Positions 46,817 through 59,929 of a stretch of DNA of 64,000 nt are shown one piece after another. The notes under the pieces are model-generated. The model was not told the DNA's origin. It worked only from the letters and a program-made list of their open reading frames with translations, and searched no databases. The DNA lies in NCBI RefSeq assembly GCF_000002995.4, contig NW_025062479.1, forward strand, positions 16,860,721 to 16,924,720, in the 5' to 3' direction. This DNA comes from Brugia malayi. Lineage: Eukaryota > Nematoda > Chromadorea > Rhabditida > Onchocercidae. Within the stretch, counting starts at the first letter, position 1; each line of letters starts with the position of its first letter. Both the position numbers and the translations under genes were made by a program.

Positions 46817-46920
46817 ACTACTACTACTTACTACCTAACTACTTACTACTTACTACCTACTACTTACTACTTACTGCTTACTGCTTGCTACTTACTGCTT
46901 ACCACTTACTACTTACTACT
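46817..46920. repeat. Heptamer tandem repeat, TTACTAC family
   Basis: About 14 imperfect copies of TTACTAC with variants (TTACTGC, TTGCTAC, TTACCAC). A simple minisatellite in intergenic sequence. Confidence 0.9.
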
Positions 46921-49900
46921 CAAATATCTTCTGATCAGATAAGCCGTAAACAACATTTTAATCTGTCAGCTCTTGTTTCTCATTAGTTCCAAGAAAAAAC
47001 AATGATATTCAGAACAATCCCTAAATTATGTGTCATCTATCAGTTGATAATTTTTACGATCTACATATGAAAGGAGCAGAAATGAACTAATCAAGTCATT
47101 TGCAATCGTTCATTGCAAAAATGCAGATGGATGAAAAATTCAAGTTTTGCTAAAACTGAATGAAAACGAAGGGGAAAAAAAAATCAAATTAAACTAATAT
47201 TTTTCGTTGCAAATTACAAAAACAAGTCCGAACTTGGTAACTTACAAATGAATAAAAAAATAATAAATTATCCAGAAATGATGTCAATATTCAGGGTTGA
47301 ATGACATTTCCATCAAAATGAAATCAACGCATTCATATCCTACCACCCCGATGATACCCGTACCATTAGATAACTATAATACTACACAGAAGGGAATTTT
47401 TTGATAATCAAAGCATCGAAATAGAAAGGAGTTTTTGGTAAAACGATGATGTTTGCTACACTGCAAACAGTCGCTACCACTGCTGTTGCTGCCGTCGTTG
47501 GCGGTCGATCGAAAAATATACAAAAAATGAACAAAGGAAAGGAAAGTTATATCACTTAATCTGCTTTGTATTGATTAACGTTTTTTATCTTTCAAGCAGT
47601 ACTTCTAAGTACTCTTATTAAACAGAATTTGTACAAAATTAGGAAGAAGAAATGAAGCTGTAGAGATTATGGAAATAAAGTTATTGAAATGATTGACACA
47701 TATCGGATACACTTCGATTTTTAATTTAAATTTGCGATCAATTTTTAATGAAGTTTCCTAATAGTCTACGGACAATACACACAGTGGGAGAGAAAAGCGC
47801 TAACTCAACTGTAAGTTTGATATTTGCCTCTTACCTGAAAAGTAAGTAGGTTTAATCTCAAAATGTTTGTCTGTTTGTCTATCGGAGATGTTTACATTGG
47901 GAATGCTCATTTCACATATTTTGAAGTAATTTTCAAGCTTTGAATGGAGCAAAAAATAATTTGTTCAGCAAAAAAAACATCAACTTTTCAAATTTTCAAG
48001 TGCAGGCGCCAAATCACTCTATAAGAAGAAACATTTCATAAAATTTCTACGAACTTTATACTGAAAGTAAGAAATTTAGGAAATTCTTAAAATGATTTAA
48101 ACAAACATTTATGGTCAAAAAGTTAATATCAAAAAAGAAAGATTTTCTGCATATCAAAACGTTGAAATGCAATTTATGACAAACACATCTTTGAATGATG
48201 TCAAGGTCTAAATTATTTTCGTACCTTTTTACACCAAGCGTACATCCTTCGAATATACGTAGACTTGTGGTTTAGACTGAAACAAAACTGTCTATGGCTT
48301 ATTTTTTATCAAATGTATACAAATATAATGTATTTTAATCTATGGTTTATTGTGTTACTCAGAAATTATCTGGGATAAGGTATTTCTCGTTACTCTAAAT
48401 CTTCTTACCACTTCTTCTTTCAAAAATGAACTTCGCTTTCTCTGTTTTGATTAGCAAGGAAGAGAAATAATGATAGCAACGTAGTGGAAAATGAAGTCTG
48501 ATGGAGCATGAGGACATCATCCTACATTGTATTGAAAATGTTAAGGTTAAAAAAGAGATTTTCTTCTTTTTGACAGTTGAGAAGTTGACACCTAGGCAGT
48601 AGATCGCATTGACTATCGATATTGGCATTAAAATATGAAGTAAAACTTTAATCTGTTTAAATTTATGTTTCCTTCTTTTTTTTTTCTTGTGGTGTGTATT
48701 GCTTTCGTATTCTTAATAAACACTTAGACCAAATCCACACTTAATTTATATTCTTTTTTCCAAACTTACTGATGATTCAACTTCCTAAAATATTTCTTAA
48801 AGATATTCGAAATTGCAATTTAAATGCAGTCTTTAATTTTTTGTCGAAATGCGTAAGTCATTCAACTTTAATTTGCAAGAACCGGGGATTTCAAGAAAGA
48901 TTTACTTCCATAACTCAACGAATTCTTACTCAATAATCCCGTTTTTAAAAAAATTGAATATCGCACATGCTGGTCATCCTATGAATTATTTTTCTCAGAA
49001 ATATCGAAGAGCAAATAATTGACTTTATTAGACTACAGACCTTACAGTCTTTGTAATTACAGGTATTTGCTCGCCTACTGTTGTTTCCTTTATATAAATT
49101 ATATCCTATTCGTATGTTTGGCGCATTATTCCTCTAAATGAGACGAAATTTGCATTTCGATATAAATTCGATTTGCATGAAAACTGATTGCAGATAATTA
49201 CAGTGTGAAATGTTCGTCCTGAAGTTTCTTCTACTTTGGATTCTTGTTTAAATTTACCAAATCTTCTATTCAGAAGAAGCACAAATTTAGTATCCGACCC
49301 CATCATACAGAAAAAAGATCTTCTGATTGCATTAAGGCAATGCATTGGAATGTGAATGACTTGAACGGACGATTTGACTTAGCAATATTTCAAAATGCCA
49401 CTCCTCAACAAAAGTGCCATCTAAAATAATGGACAATCAGATGTCTACTCAACCAGAAATCTTAATTTTTGGACAGGTAGTAGCTTCGAAATAACCAAGT
49501 GTATTACTTCGATTTAAGAATAAAAAATTTTTTGTTTTTAGTACTCTCGGAGAGTACTCAGTAAATTCGTCTTTCTCATTACAAAAAAAAAAAAAAAATC
49601 CTCCATCAAGAAGGGAAGCAGTTATCGAATCGAGAAAAACCTTCAATTTAATTTAACTTTGTCCATAAAAAATTACACTTTTCACCGTTCTACATTTCGT
49701 CCCATCGTCTCCTAAAAGTCAATAAGTTTTCTCACAAAAGCAGAGCTTTAAAAAAATTTCCTACAAGGCTTTTCTGCTTTTTGAATGAATAAAAGCAAAT
49801 GAAAAGATGGAAAATTTGTTCGTCCTATTATATTTCGAAATATATATGAATTGAAGTGAAATTAAACAATAATAGTAGTAGCAAATTTTTAATTTTGCGA

Positions 49901-52900
49901 ATTTAAAGGAAAATTTTCAAAAATCCTATAGCATAACAGCAAAAAAACCAAAATTTCTTTTCCAGAAGTGATTTTTTCTCCCTACTCAATTTTTAAATGA
50001 CGAATAAATTGAACCGAGGAAAAAAATAAAAGAAATAAATCTTTCAGAAAAAAGACGAAATCAGTTGATATTACAAAGTAAAACTCAGAGTAGTACAAAA
50101 TTGTTTTCTACGAAATATCTTTGCTAAACAATTGAAACAGACCTGGAATTATGAAAATTGCAAAGTTAATTTTATCCTAAAACTAATTCCTCAAAGTGAA
50201 TCATTTGAAGTATACGTTGTCATTGATTGTTATCTATATATTAAAACAGAGTGGAAAATTGTAGTTAATCTCAAGGTACTTAGATTTTTAATATACTCAT
50301 CACAGTATATAAATTTATGTTAACTGTTAGTCGACGAATAATTCCTCAAAAAGAAGCAATAAATGAACAAATATCCAAAGGTATACTGAAAATTGTGATA
50401 AAATTAATGTTTAAATTGAAATTGTGAATGATGAAGATATTGAGGAACAATGGAGTTTTGCTCAGCACTATCAGTGAGCGAAAGTTAGTATTTCATAAAG
50501 AACTGTACCAATGACTTTTCATATTTTCTAAAACATGGAAGCTTATCAGTTTTAAGGATTGTGGCACTTACTAATTGATAACTAAATAGTCAAAAAGATC
50601 AAAGAAAATGGTTATCAAACAAATACATTCAACTGGAAGAGATGAATGGTAAAACACCAGTGAATTGCCAAGTGACTAGAAAGTAACTTAGCAATTTATG
50701 AGAGATAAATGATTGAGATATCAGTGAGCTGTTAAATTACCAGTGAACAAATGCGGCAATATGGAAATAGAAACTAAAAGATGAGATGTTAAAGATACAG
50801 CGGTTACAATAAATGGAGTTTGCACAGATGGATGAGTGAGTAGGAGAAACAAAACTATCACTTGCTATTTTTTAGATTTAAATAGCATATATTCAGATGA
50901 ACATAAAGGAAATAAGAAGGAGAATGAAATTAATTAAAATGTGAACTTTTATAGTGATTTAAAATTTTGGTTCCACATTAGTCTGATGTTTGCTATATTT
51001 TGAAACAATATCTATCACGTATGATTCACCCTAATCGATCATTAAATTAAACTTAAAAGTTGGTTAAAGAAAAAGAAATTAGTGTTTGGATAACACTGAG
51101 AGATACATTAATGTTATTGAAAAGGGCAATCAATTTGTCAAACATTTAACGAACGATCAATGAGAGGTTAACTACATGTGTCTTTTTAACATAATGAAAC
51201 ATAAGGAATATGATAGCATTAATGGTTTTCACAGCCTTACTCTGACTCATACCTGTTACTTCCTTCGACTCCTTTATAAAAAAGATGCATGCGCAATCTT
51301 TTTGTAACTTCAATTCAATAAATTCATGTTTGAATTTATTGAAATAAAATCAAAAAGTATTCTCAATCCTTGTCAAATAAAATGAAATTCAATGTGACCA
51401 CATAATAATTAATCAAAACGGAAGATAAGGAAGACATCTGATTAGTTAGTAATTAGACTATAGATAAGGGTTGAGTTTCTCGGCAAGCGTTTTTATCATT
51501 AGAGGTACATCTGAACGATGATTCACACTCTCATTATTTCCCGTTCCCAAAATTTGAAAAAAATCTGCGAAATTTATTGCAGAAATGGATTTCTTTCCTT
51601 CTTTTTAACTTTTCATCTTCTCTTTGTATTTTATTTTTTTTTAACTTGTACTTTTCTTTTTTTTTTTTTTTTTTGGGGAAAGCTATAAGACATCTGTTAG
51701 TTGAATAAAACAGTTTGTTGCCCGATAGGAAGCTTCACGAGAGATAGGGAGAGAGAGAGAGAGAAAGGAAGATGAAAAAGAGAGGAGGAGATGGTGTAAA
51801 GGAAGGAATAGGGCGAAGAAATGAATGGGGTTTTTAACCTCCCATTTCGATGAGACATTATTAAATATCTTAATGAGATATACAAGTACATTAAATCGAT
51901 GAATCAAAACTATTCATCATAATTGCTTTTATAAAAATAAGCATTTGCTGTAGCCACAATATTGTTGATATCAATAGAAATTTTATGTTTGATTTTACTC
52001 ATTTAATGATGAGCTTTTTCCTGCAGAATCGGAACTTCGGGGAGTTTAAGAGAAACGCTAATTTTTACTTGATAATGAAACACTGTTCAAATAAATTCCT
52101 CGGCTACTAATGAAGAAGAATTGTAGCTCATAAAATGAAACGTTTTTTATAGAAGCAGTCTACAAGTCAACTAGTGCTTTCTTTCCAAGCAGTTTTTTTT
52201 AATATGTGAAAAATGTTTGACACGAAAAAAACTGATAAAAATTCTCAAATTTTTATGAAAAGCTTAAGACAGTAAAAATTTAGAATGCATTGTAAAGTTT
52301 TTAGCTCTATTTTCTGATGCATTTCAAAAAATTAAAATGATTGCTTAGAATACTGCCATTTATGTAAAATAGTTTCTAGTGAATAAAAGTAAAAATTTAA
52401 GACAACACAAACTATTTGAGGAAAAAGAACAAACTTTTGGCCAATTTAGTTGCTTTTCTCATTTACTAGTTCAATCCTTTTTTCTCAATCAATAAAATCA
52501 TAAATGATTATTTGAGCATTACGTCATTATTCCTTTCCCCTATCCTCCATCTTTCATTCCTCCTTTTTCTCCTGTATCTAAGGCTTTCCAAGCTATTCCT
52601 TTTCGTATTTTTAAGTTATTCATATACGAATTCAAGCTAAAAAATCGACAGTTATCTTCAAAGATAAACACGACATCTCTTTGAGATAAATTTCGTGAGG
52701 CGTTAAGAAAACATAAAACCTTTTCATTCCACTGCAAATGCAGCGCAAAATAGTAAAAAAAAAATGCGAAAAATATCACTTTGTCATTTTGCTTGCAGTC
52801 AACCTTATCAAAACAGCACATATTATCAGTGCCAGTTAATGATAAGGTTACTTTGGAACACTATTTTAAGAATATCATACTCAAAGCATGAACAACTATT

Positions 52901-54417
52901 ATTTTGAAGAAAAAGTCATTAAAAGAAGCTTATAAATCATTTGTGTAAAAAATTTTAAATTTCAGAATTTCAAATGGTTTAAATTTGGAACAAATAGCAT
53001 ATCTAAACAAATGATCTTGTCCCATGCTTACCATTTTTCTAATTAAGAGATATAAAGAAATATCCGGCAACTGGTCTTTGAAACTTTCTTAAATTTTCAA
53101 ATTAACATTTTTACTAACCCTATCATTCTTATCCACCATTTTCAAGCGAATGTAAGAATAGTTCAATAAATAATAAAGAAAAACGATGTAATTAGGGTGG
53201 ATTAAACTGTTGAAAAAATTCTCATTTACAATGTCTATCAATATTATTCATTCATCTACGCAGAAAAATTGCTTCACAGCGGTCCAATCATTATTTTGCA
53301 TATGTCACACAAAAGTTGACGAAATGTACGGAATGATTGGTTAGTGAATAAGTAAGACACATTAAATGAGAAATTTTTCAATACTCAAATTAAATGGACT
53401 CCAATGTTTAAATTACTAATTTTTAATGTTAATGTGCAAGTTGATCCACGACATTTTTCTACCTTGTTCATTTGGATCCTTTCTTCCTCTCTCCTTTCCC
53501 TTTCTCCCTTATTCGTTTTATTCTAGGGAAATTTCTTGCTAACAGCCCCTTTTTCTCATTTTTATATTTATTTCTGCTAATGAAATAGCTCAAAATTTGG
53601 ACATGACGACTTCTATATGTGTTCCAAAATACTTGAGGAAGCCTAAACTTCCTTGAGAATTTATTGTTGTAAAAAATCTTTTGAAGAGGCACAAATCAAA
53701 AAATTACGCCGCCGTAGTTTTACTTCATAGTTCCACCAAACTTTTAAGAAAGCTAAGTTGCAGATTTTTCAAACCCAGAATGGAAACTTCGCACTCCACT
53801 GAAAAAACTGGAAGGAAATCCGGATCATTCTCCCTCAAGGAACAAATATTGATTTGAAATCCATTTTGGCACACAATTATTTCGGAAGAATTGAAAATAA
53901 TAACTGTATAGCAGTGTAAATTACTATGGTAGAAAAATGACCATTCGGAAACACACTTAAAACAGTAAAGTCAAAACAGTAGTGTTAGTAAATATAAATC
54001 GACCATTACTTCAATAATAATCTGTCCAAAGAATGCAAACATTAAAATATGAATAACGACAAAACCATCATTACTTACCGATTTGGAAGCATATGTATTC
54101 TTTGGATATAAATCAACTGTGTAATTAGCCTTGTTTGAACAAGTGCATTGCTTCTAGCTCATATTAGTTCAATGATATCAGTTTTACCACACACAGATTG
54201 TTAAACTGAGGAATGAAATCTCCAAAATGTGTATATTTTTCTAACTGATCAACAATTAAATATACAATAGGAAATTAATTGATAATGAAGAATACAAAAA
54301 GTGAGAAAAGAATTGTACTGAAGGTATTATTGTATTCAAAAAATGTATCTTATAGAGGGCACACAAAATGAAATGAGATCTCGATATTCAATACTCGGTG
54401 TTACAAAAGAAATTTTG
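46921..54417. other. Gene-poor AT-rich intergenic block
   Basis: About 7.5 kb without a reading frame that has consistent splice sites or a recognisable domain, on either strand. It contains a T run and a GA-rich microsatellite near 51655-51770. Frames such as 49106-49345, 49244-49429 and 52540-52821 give low-complexity or unrecognisable peptides. It includes the 3' flank of the esterase-like gene on its right side. Confidence 0.6.
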
Positions 54418-57400
54418 TTAAGGCATTTTCAGCTCTACCTTCACTTTTTCATCACTTTTCAAAGCTTGCAACTCATGTACAATAGCATATGTTGGCTTTT
54501 GCCTTACACGTTGCTGACGATGAATGCAAATGCTTAGTAGACCAATCGTGACCAAAATCTGAAATAAGCAGGCATTTGTAAGCTTTTATATCTCTTTTTA
54601 AACCATTATGATTCTCCACATTTATTATTTCTTTTAAACCATTGTAATCCTTTGAATCTTACAGAATGTAATTTGGCATCTACTTACTATCTCCTATTCT
54701 CAATTTCCTCAAACTTAATCAACTTTTGTGTAGCTTTTAGTCACCAGAACATGACAGTAAATGAGCTAACCCATACATCATGATGGAAAATTAATAGCAA
54801 AGTTGAACTAATTAAATTAGTGAAAGAGAAAGGAGAGACAGTACATATAAAACAATGTACATAGAAACATGCATGTTTGCATGTTGAAGAACTGATGTGA
54901 AAATGGAAAACTGACCAGTGCTGCTAAGATAATGTAGAATGGCATTTTATATGGGTACTGACACATAGTACAAGGTTGTAAAAGCACTCGATATTGTGGA
55001 GTAATGTGTAACTGCTCGATAGTTGGGATCACTTCATGCCAAAAATTAGTTACATTACTATAGAATTCCACTGGAGCATTAGTGTTTCGATGACTGATCG
55101 GTGTAGCTACGCGGTAAATCATTCTGAAGCGTTCAAAACCATCTCTACTAAGATCCCTAAAAATCATCGATAGAAGTATTGAGAATTTGTTTGGATCATT
55201 TCTGCAAAAGCTCTTTCTTCATTCGCCTATCAGAATTGGAAAAGATTTTTTTTTTTTTTTTTTCATGGACATTAAAGTCTGATGTTCTGCTTCCCACAAC
55301 TCATACAGTGTTTTCATCCTTATTTTCCTCCAAATTTAAAAGCTATAACTTCTGACCTTTCACGAATAAAGTTAGTCATTTGGCTGATAAGTTGCTGGGT
55401 GATTTTTCGATCATCATCATTCCATTCGATTGTTTTAAGTGAAGAGTCGGAGAGCTTAGGATTGTTAAATATAAATGAACAATCGTTACCGTGCGAAGCT
55501 CCTGAAATGCTCATCTCATCAATCATCAAAATATTTTGCAGAATGTGAAAAATTTGAAAAGCTACTTGATTAGCACTTGAAAACATATAATGATACGTAC
55601 AATATTTTAAAACACGACACAGTAAGCATTTCTAACGTGGAATTTACCTTGTTGAATTCCATTTTTTCTTACAGATGCCAACAATTGAGCATTTTCATAC
55701 TGAAATATGTATGCATACACAGTACGATTTTTTCTCGCATAAAGCAATGCTTCACGTGCTGCAGGAGCAATGAAATATTGATCTGAAAAGATTTGAAATA
55801 ACCATAAAATTTTGCAAATTTTCACTAAAAAATGAATTTCGTTTTTTCGAAATTTACCAGAAATAAGCATCTAAGAATATTTCTAAAAGCATTACTACCA
55901 AAAAAAAGAAAAAAAATCAAAGCATACAATTTCAATTTCGTGAATTTATGAAAAAAGTGCAGATTTCATGAACGACAATTTAATAGCTTACCAGATAAAA
56001 TATTAAGAATTATATTACGCCGTTCAGCTTCATTCATATTTTGTGGATAATCGGTTAGGTACTGATATTCAACAGCTTTTCGGACCTCAATTTTAAATCT
56101 GTAGAGTTATCTTGTAAAGTTGTTGTATATTCTTGTCTGCAAGACGAACTCAACATTCGTCCCAAATCAGTGAGACGGCTGAACAGCTATAAAGGTGGGA
56201 GAGCACATTCATTTCACAAACTCAGTCTTTCTAAAATTATTCAGAATTAAACCAAATCATTAGCGTGATAACAAGAATATATAACATAACTCAGACCTCA
56301 CTTTTCACATAACCATATTTCAAAGTTAGAATATATGAACATGAGTATTATTAGTACCTGTTTATAATTAGCGTGCAGATAAGAAGGTATAACATGACTC
56401 AGACCCCACTCACCACTTTCCATATAACCATTACTGCTTGCTAAAACAAAAAAATTTCGATTGGAAGAATCGAAATTTTTAAATTCAAATTAAGGACCCA
56501 ACTTCCGTTTGAAGAAATATAAAAGAGTTTAAGAGGAAAAGGAAATAGTAGTAAATATACATATATATGCGCTATTCATTTGAGCAACTTCTCCATTTGT
56601 GACACCGATCAGCAAAGGCATTCGTGGATTCTGAAGCAAAATGGACATAGGATCGCCGGGAAGAACACTGGCCTCGATGCGGTATGGATCAGTGGTTGGC
56701 GTGAAATAGGTAGGGTCCATAAAGGGGTTCCCATTACCCTAAACAAATTACTTTAATGAATATTGATCAGTAGAGAGTTGAGGTATCCGTGGATTGTGAC
56801 AATTTGGAAGTACTCACAACAATGGCAGTAGCCAATTTGGCGATGTGCTTCCATGCTTTTTGCAATTGTGCTACTGGGATTTTTTTCAGGCATTCTACCG
56901 TGCGTGGCATTCCCAAACTTTGGTTGTAGTCACAGCCACAGTAATCGATTAAACGTGCTGAATAGTTTTCAGTGGACACAGATCTTACTGCCCACGGAGC
57001 AATAGAGCTTCCGCTCCGTAATATAACACCACTGAACAGTCCTAGAAACGTAATGAAGTTAGATGCAGTAAGAACGAATCTCGAACCACCCAACTAAGAA
57101 GGCTTACTATGTATGCTGTAGAAAAAAGATACTAAAAACTAGTTGTGCAATACAAAGATAAGCTAGAAACCAAGCTTATGTCATACGAATTTCTTTCGAT
57201 AGTATATATTTTTATATGTTTGGAACATTTAAATATACTAAATGTGAATCCCATTATATATATATATAATGGGACTCACATATATTTCCACCCCAAAAAC
57301 AAACCCACCCCTAGTCTTCGGTGAAACAGCTAAAATACTTGCGCAAGCGGCACCGGCACCTATGCCACCAACAACAATGTTATTCAGATTGCCATCGAAA

Positions 57401-59929
57401 TTCCGAGCATTTGCCCGAATCCAACGAATTGCTTCAATTTGATCATCCAACCCGTAATTGCCATGCAAATCTCGATGACTAGCTGTTAAAAATCCTGAAA
57501 TAATAAAATATGTTGTTTTTATCCTTCACTCATCCATTTTGCTTATCATTCTTTTCATCATTGGTATTCTTGATGAATAAGTGTTATGGGTTGTCAAGAC
57601 TGGGTAGAAATAATCTGACAAGAGTTCATAATTTTGATCTCTACTTCTAAATTAGAAGCACCGGCTCGGAATTTTAGTTGTATTTGTTTATAAGGAGAAT
57701 TGTCCCAGTTTAGTAGTGCAAATAAGTGAGTAATTTTCAATTATCTCAATGCCTTTTTCATCTTGTGTTCTGCAAGAATGAAATTATCTCTAAATGATGA
57801 AAACTACAAACAGAACCACTTAAAAAATCATAATTTCATGGAAGCATTCTCTTTCCTTTTTTTCCGCTTTCTCATTATTCAAATAGTGCAAACTTGTTAA
57901 ACCTTTTAGACTTAAAGTAACCTTTTAGAGGAATAATAAATTTATAAGTTAAAAATTATGAGAAAGAAGTATGAATTCATAGAGAGGAAGTGAAAATAAC
58001 CATTTACCAAGCGGGCCTAGTCGATAATTTATGGCCACAAAAATAATGCTTTCTGAAGCAAAATGTTGCACGATTGACTCGGTCGGAAAAATAGTTGTAT
58101 CGCCTGTCTAAAAAATTGGAAATTGTCAGCAAGACAGTTTCCATCTAAAAAATAACTAATTTAGTAAGAATTGTTATTACCTGGAAAGAACCTCCATGTA
58201 TCCAAATTAATATTGGGTACAGTTTGTTTGCTTCCTGAAAAGCAAAAAATTATGCACATTTTGGTTGCGCCTGACGTTGACGTTTACGAAATACACTTGT
58301 CAGAGAATATTTTTTCAAGTGGAATTTTGCTTGACTTGTCAGATAATCGAAGAAATCAAAAAAGAAAAAAAAAATGGATAGAGAAAAGAAGAAAATTCTC
58401 CACTACGTAAATTGATTTGACTATCAATTGAAGTTTTTTTATATCTCAGATTAATAACGAGCAAAGTAAGTATTAAATTATTTTTCCAAGTTCTGAATAA
58501 TAGAATAATTTTGATGATACAATTAAAAAGCAAAGTTTAAAACATCTAGTTTGTTGCATCCTACTACAAAAGAGATTTCTATAATTTTCTCTCATAAATT
58601 GCCACTTTTAGAGACCAAAAAAAAAAGAATTTCATTTTATCTGGTCAATTTGTTGGTATACACTAATTAATAAAGTAGACAATTTGTTTGAGTTAGCAAA
58701 TACCATTTTTTTATGAGGTATAACAATGGTAGCATATAGGCAGTCCTCGGTACCATCGTATTCGTTGGAATATTGTCCAAATTGCACACAACGTACTACT
58801 TCACGCTTACCACAGTTCCTTGTCTTATTCCAGCCGATCAGAGTTTTTGTGGCCTACAGTTTAATTTTGACATTTCAATTTACATTGAGCATTAAGCAGA
58901 CAGACTTCAAAAAATAATAAAAAATAATATATATATATATATATAACATAATTACGAAAGAGATTAGTAAGAAATAAACAAAAATTCATATGAAACTTTG
59001 TTAAATCAATAAAAAAGAGCAACCAAAGAAAGTTTTAGACAAAATTTCTTCACGGAAGTGTATTTGAACATAACCATTTTTTTCTACATCACATTCAGTA
59101 TCTCTTCTTTCATGTTTTGAATTTTATGTTTCTTTCATTTAGGTACTATAATTGAAATAAAATCTTAAATTTTAGGCAAAAAATTTCTACTCTGAAGGAG
59201 TTTGAATTTCGAATGCCTTAAACAATTGAATTTCAAATCTGTTGAATGTTTTAGTCTGAGAGCGTTAATATTCGTGTTCTTTACGAAAAGATTTCATTTA
59301 TACAAATATATGAGTTTTTCTAAAATCAGGATCAAATTTGTAAATTGTATACAACCATTGCATTTGTGCTTTGCAAGTACATATTTGCATCATAACCTAC
59401 CACGTTCAGATATTATCATGTCAAATTTACTTCAAATCGCAAAGATCCGATAGGTGGCTGAGCATATGGAACATTTTCGTAAACTTCGGCAAGTATTCCA
59501 TTAAATTCCATATAGTATCCTGAGATTCCTCCATGAGTTGTTTGCCGTGATGGTAGAACATCGGTTGCTATTGCTGAAAGTAAATTTCTACTCTGAAGGA
59601 GTTTGAATTTCGAATGCCTTAAACATCAATTTTAATAAAGTAATTTTTCTTTGCCTTTCATAGCACTATTATTCAGGAATAATAGGATTTTTTTTTTTAT
59701 GCAGTGATTTCAATCCACTAATAATTCATTTCCAAAATTTTAAACAATTGGAAAAATTATGAGAACATTTCCCTCCCTAAATCCAACTGACCAAATACCA
59801 TCAAGTGACAAAGCTTAAAATGACAAACTTACATGCTTCAGCATTAAATGATTTATTGTTCATAATTATATTGGCAGTTGCAAAAGTTGCGTGCAGTAAA
59901 TGTAGTAACAAAACATGTTCAATGCGCAT
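54418..59929 (-). CDS. Catalytically dead carboxylesterase-like membrane protein (gliotactin/neuroligin type)
   Basis: Fifteen exons close in phase to 671 residues: 59833-59929, 59431-59573, 58704-58853, 58181-58234, 58008-58107, 57309-57494, 56818-57041, 56561-56738, 56358-56440, 56155-56186, 55992-56098, 55648-55782, 55357-55501, 54916-55156 and 54418-54558. Signal peptide (1-20), type-B carboxylesterase fold with VPYAQPPIGSLRFE, EDCLY, the oxyanion HGG (143-145) and NYGLDDQ. The nucleophile elbow GESAG reads GIGAG, with Gly227 in place of serine, so hydrolysis is not expected. Glutamate in GVTNGEV and histidine in GASHGND remain. A C-terminal membrane helix (MPFYIILAALILVTIGLLSI) precedes a basic tail of about 35 residues. 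This architecture is that of cholinesterase-like adhesion molecules; C. elegans GLIT-1 is a candidate counterpart. The exon 10/11 junction, a 56-base intron, is the least certain. Confidence 0.88.
56248..56320 (-). pseudogene. Decayed duplicate of exon 9 of the esterase-like gene, in intron 9
   Basis: Plus-strand bases from about 56258 to 56318 align with 56370-56432 inside exon 9: ATTAGCGTG, then TATAACATAACTCAGACC matching TATAACATGACTCAGACC, then ACATAACCAT matching ATATAACCAT. About four bases are missing in the middle, so the frame is lost. It sits just downstream of exon 9 in gene orientation. It is a second exon relic in this window. Confidence 0.75.
57242..57281. repeat. Near-perfect 40-base palindrome in an esterase-like intron
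   Basis: The inner 26 bases (57249-57274) are fully self-complementary: TCCCATTATA, a TA centre, then its complement. Outer ATGTGA and TCACAT extend it to 40 bases with one mismatch (48/75). It lies in intron 6, downstream of the exon encoding the altered active site. Confidence 0.9.
59181..59625. repeat. Pair of exact 44-base direct repeats flanking exon 2
   Basis: Bases 59181-59224 and 59582-59625 are identical, beginning AAATTTCTACTCTGAAGGAG. They are offset by 401 bases and lie in introns 2 and 1 of the esterase-like gene, bracketing exon 2 (59431-59573). The right copy begins 9 bases from the exon 2 acceptor side. Confidence 0.95.

Noticed and set aside
46817..46920. Possible CRISPR-like or telomeric array
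   Set aside because: The units are contiguous heptamers without spacers and do not match the nematode TTAGGC telomere repeat.
55502..55548. Longer esterase-like exon 13 starting at the TTCTGCAG acceptor near 55549
   Set aside because: That acceptor is in the wrong phase for exon 12; the ATTTCAG acceptor at 55502 joins in phase and gives the conserved GASHG.
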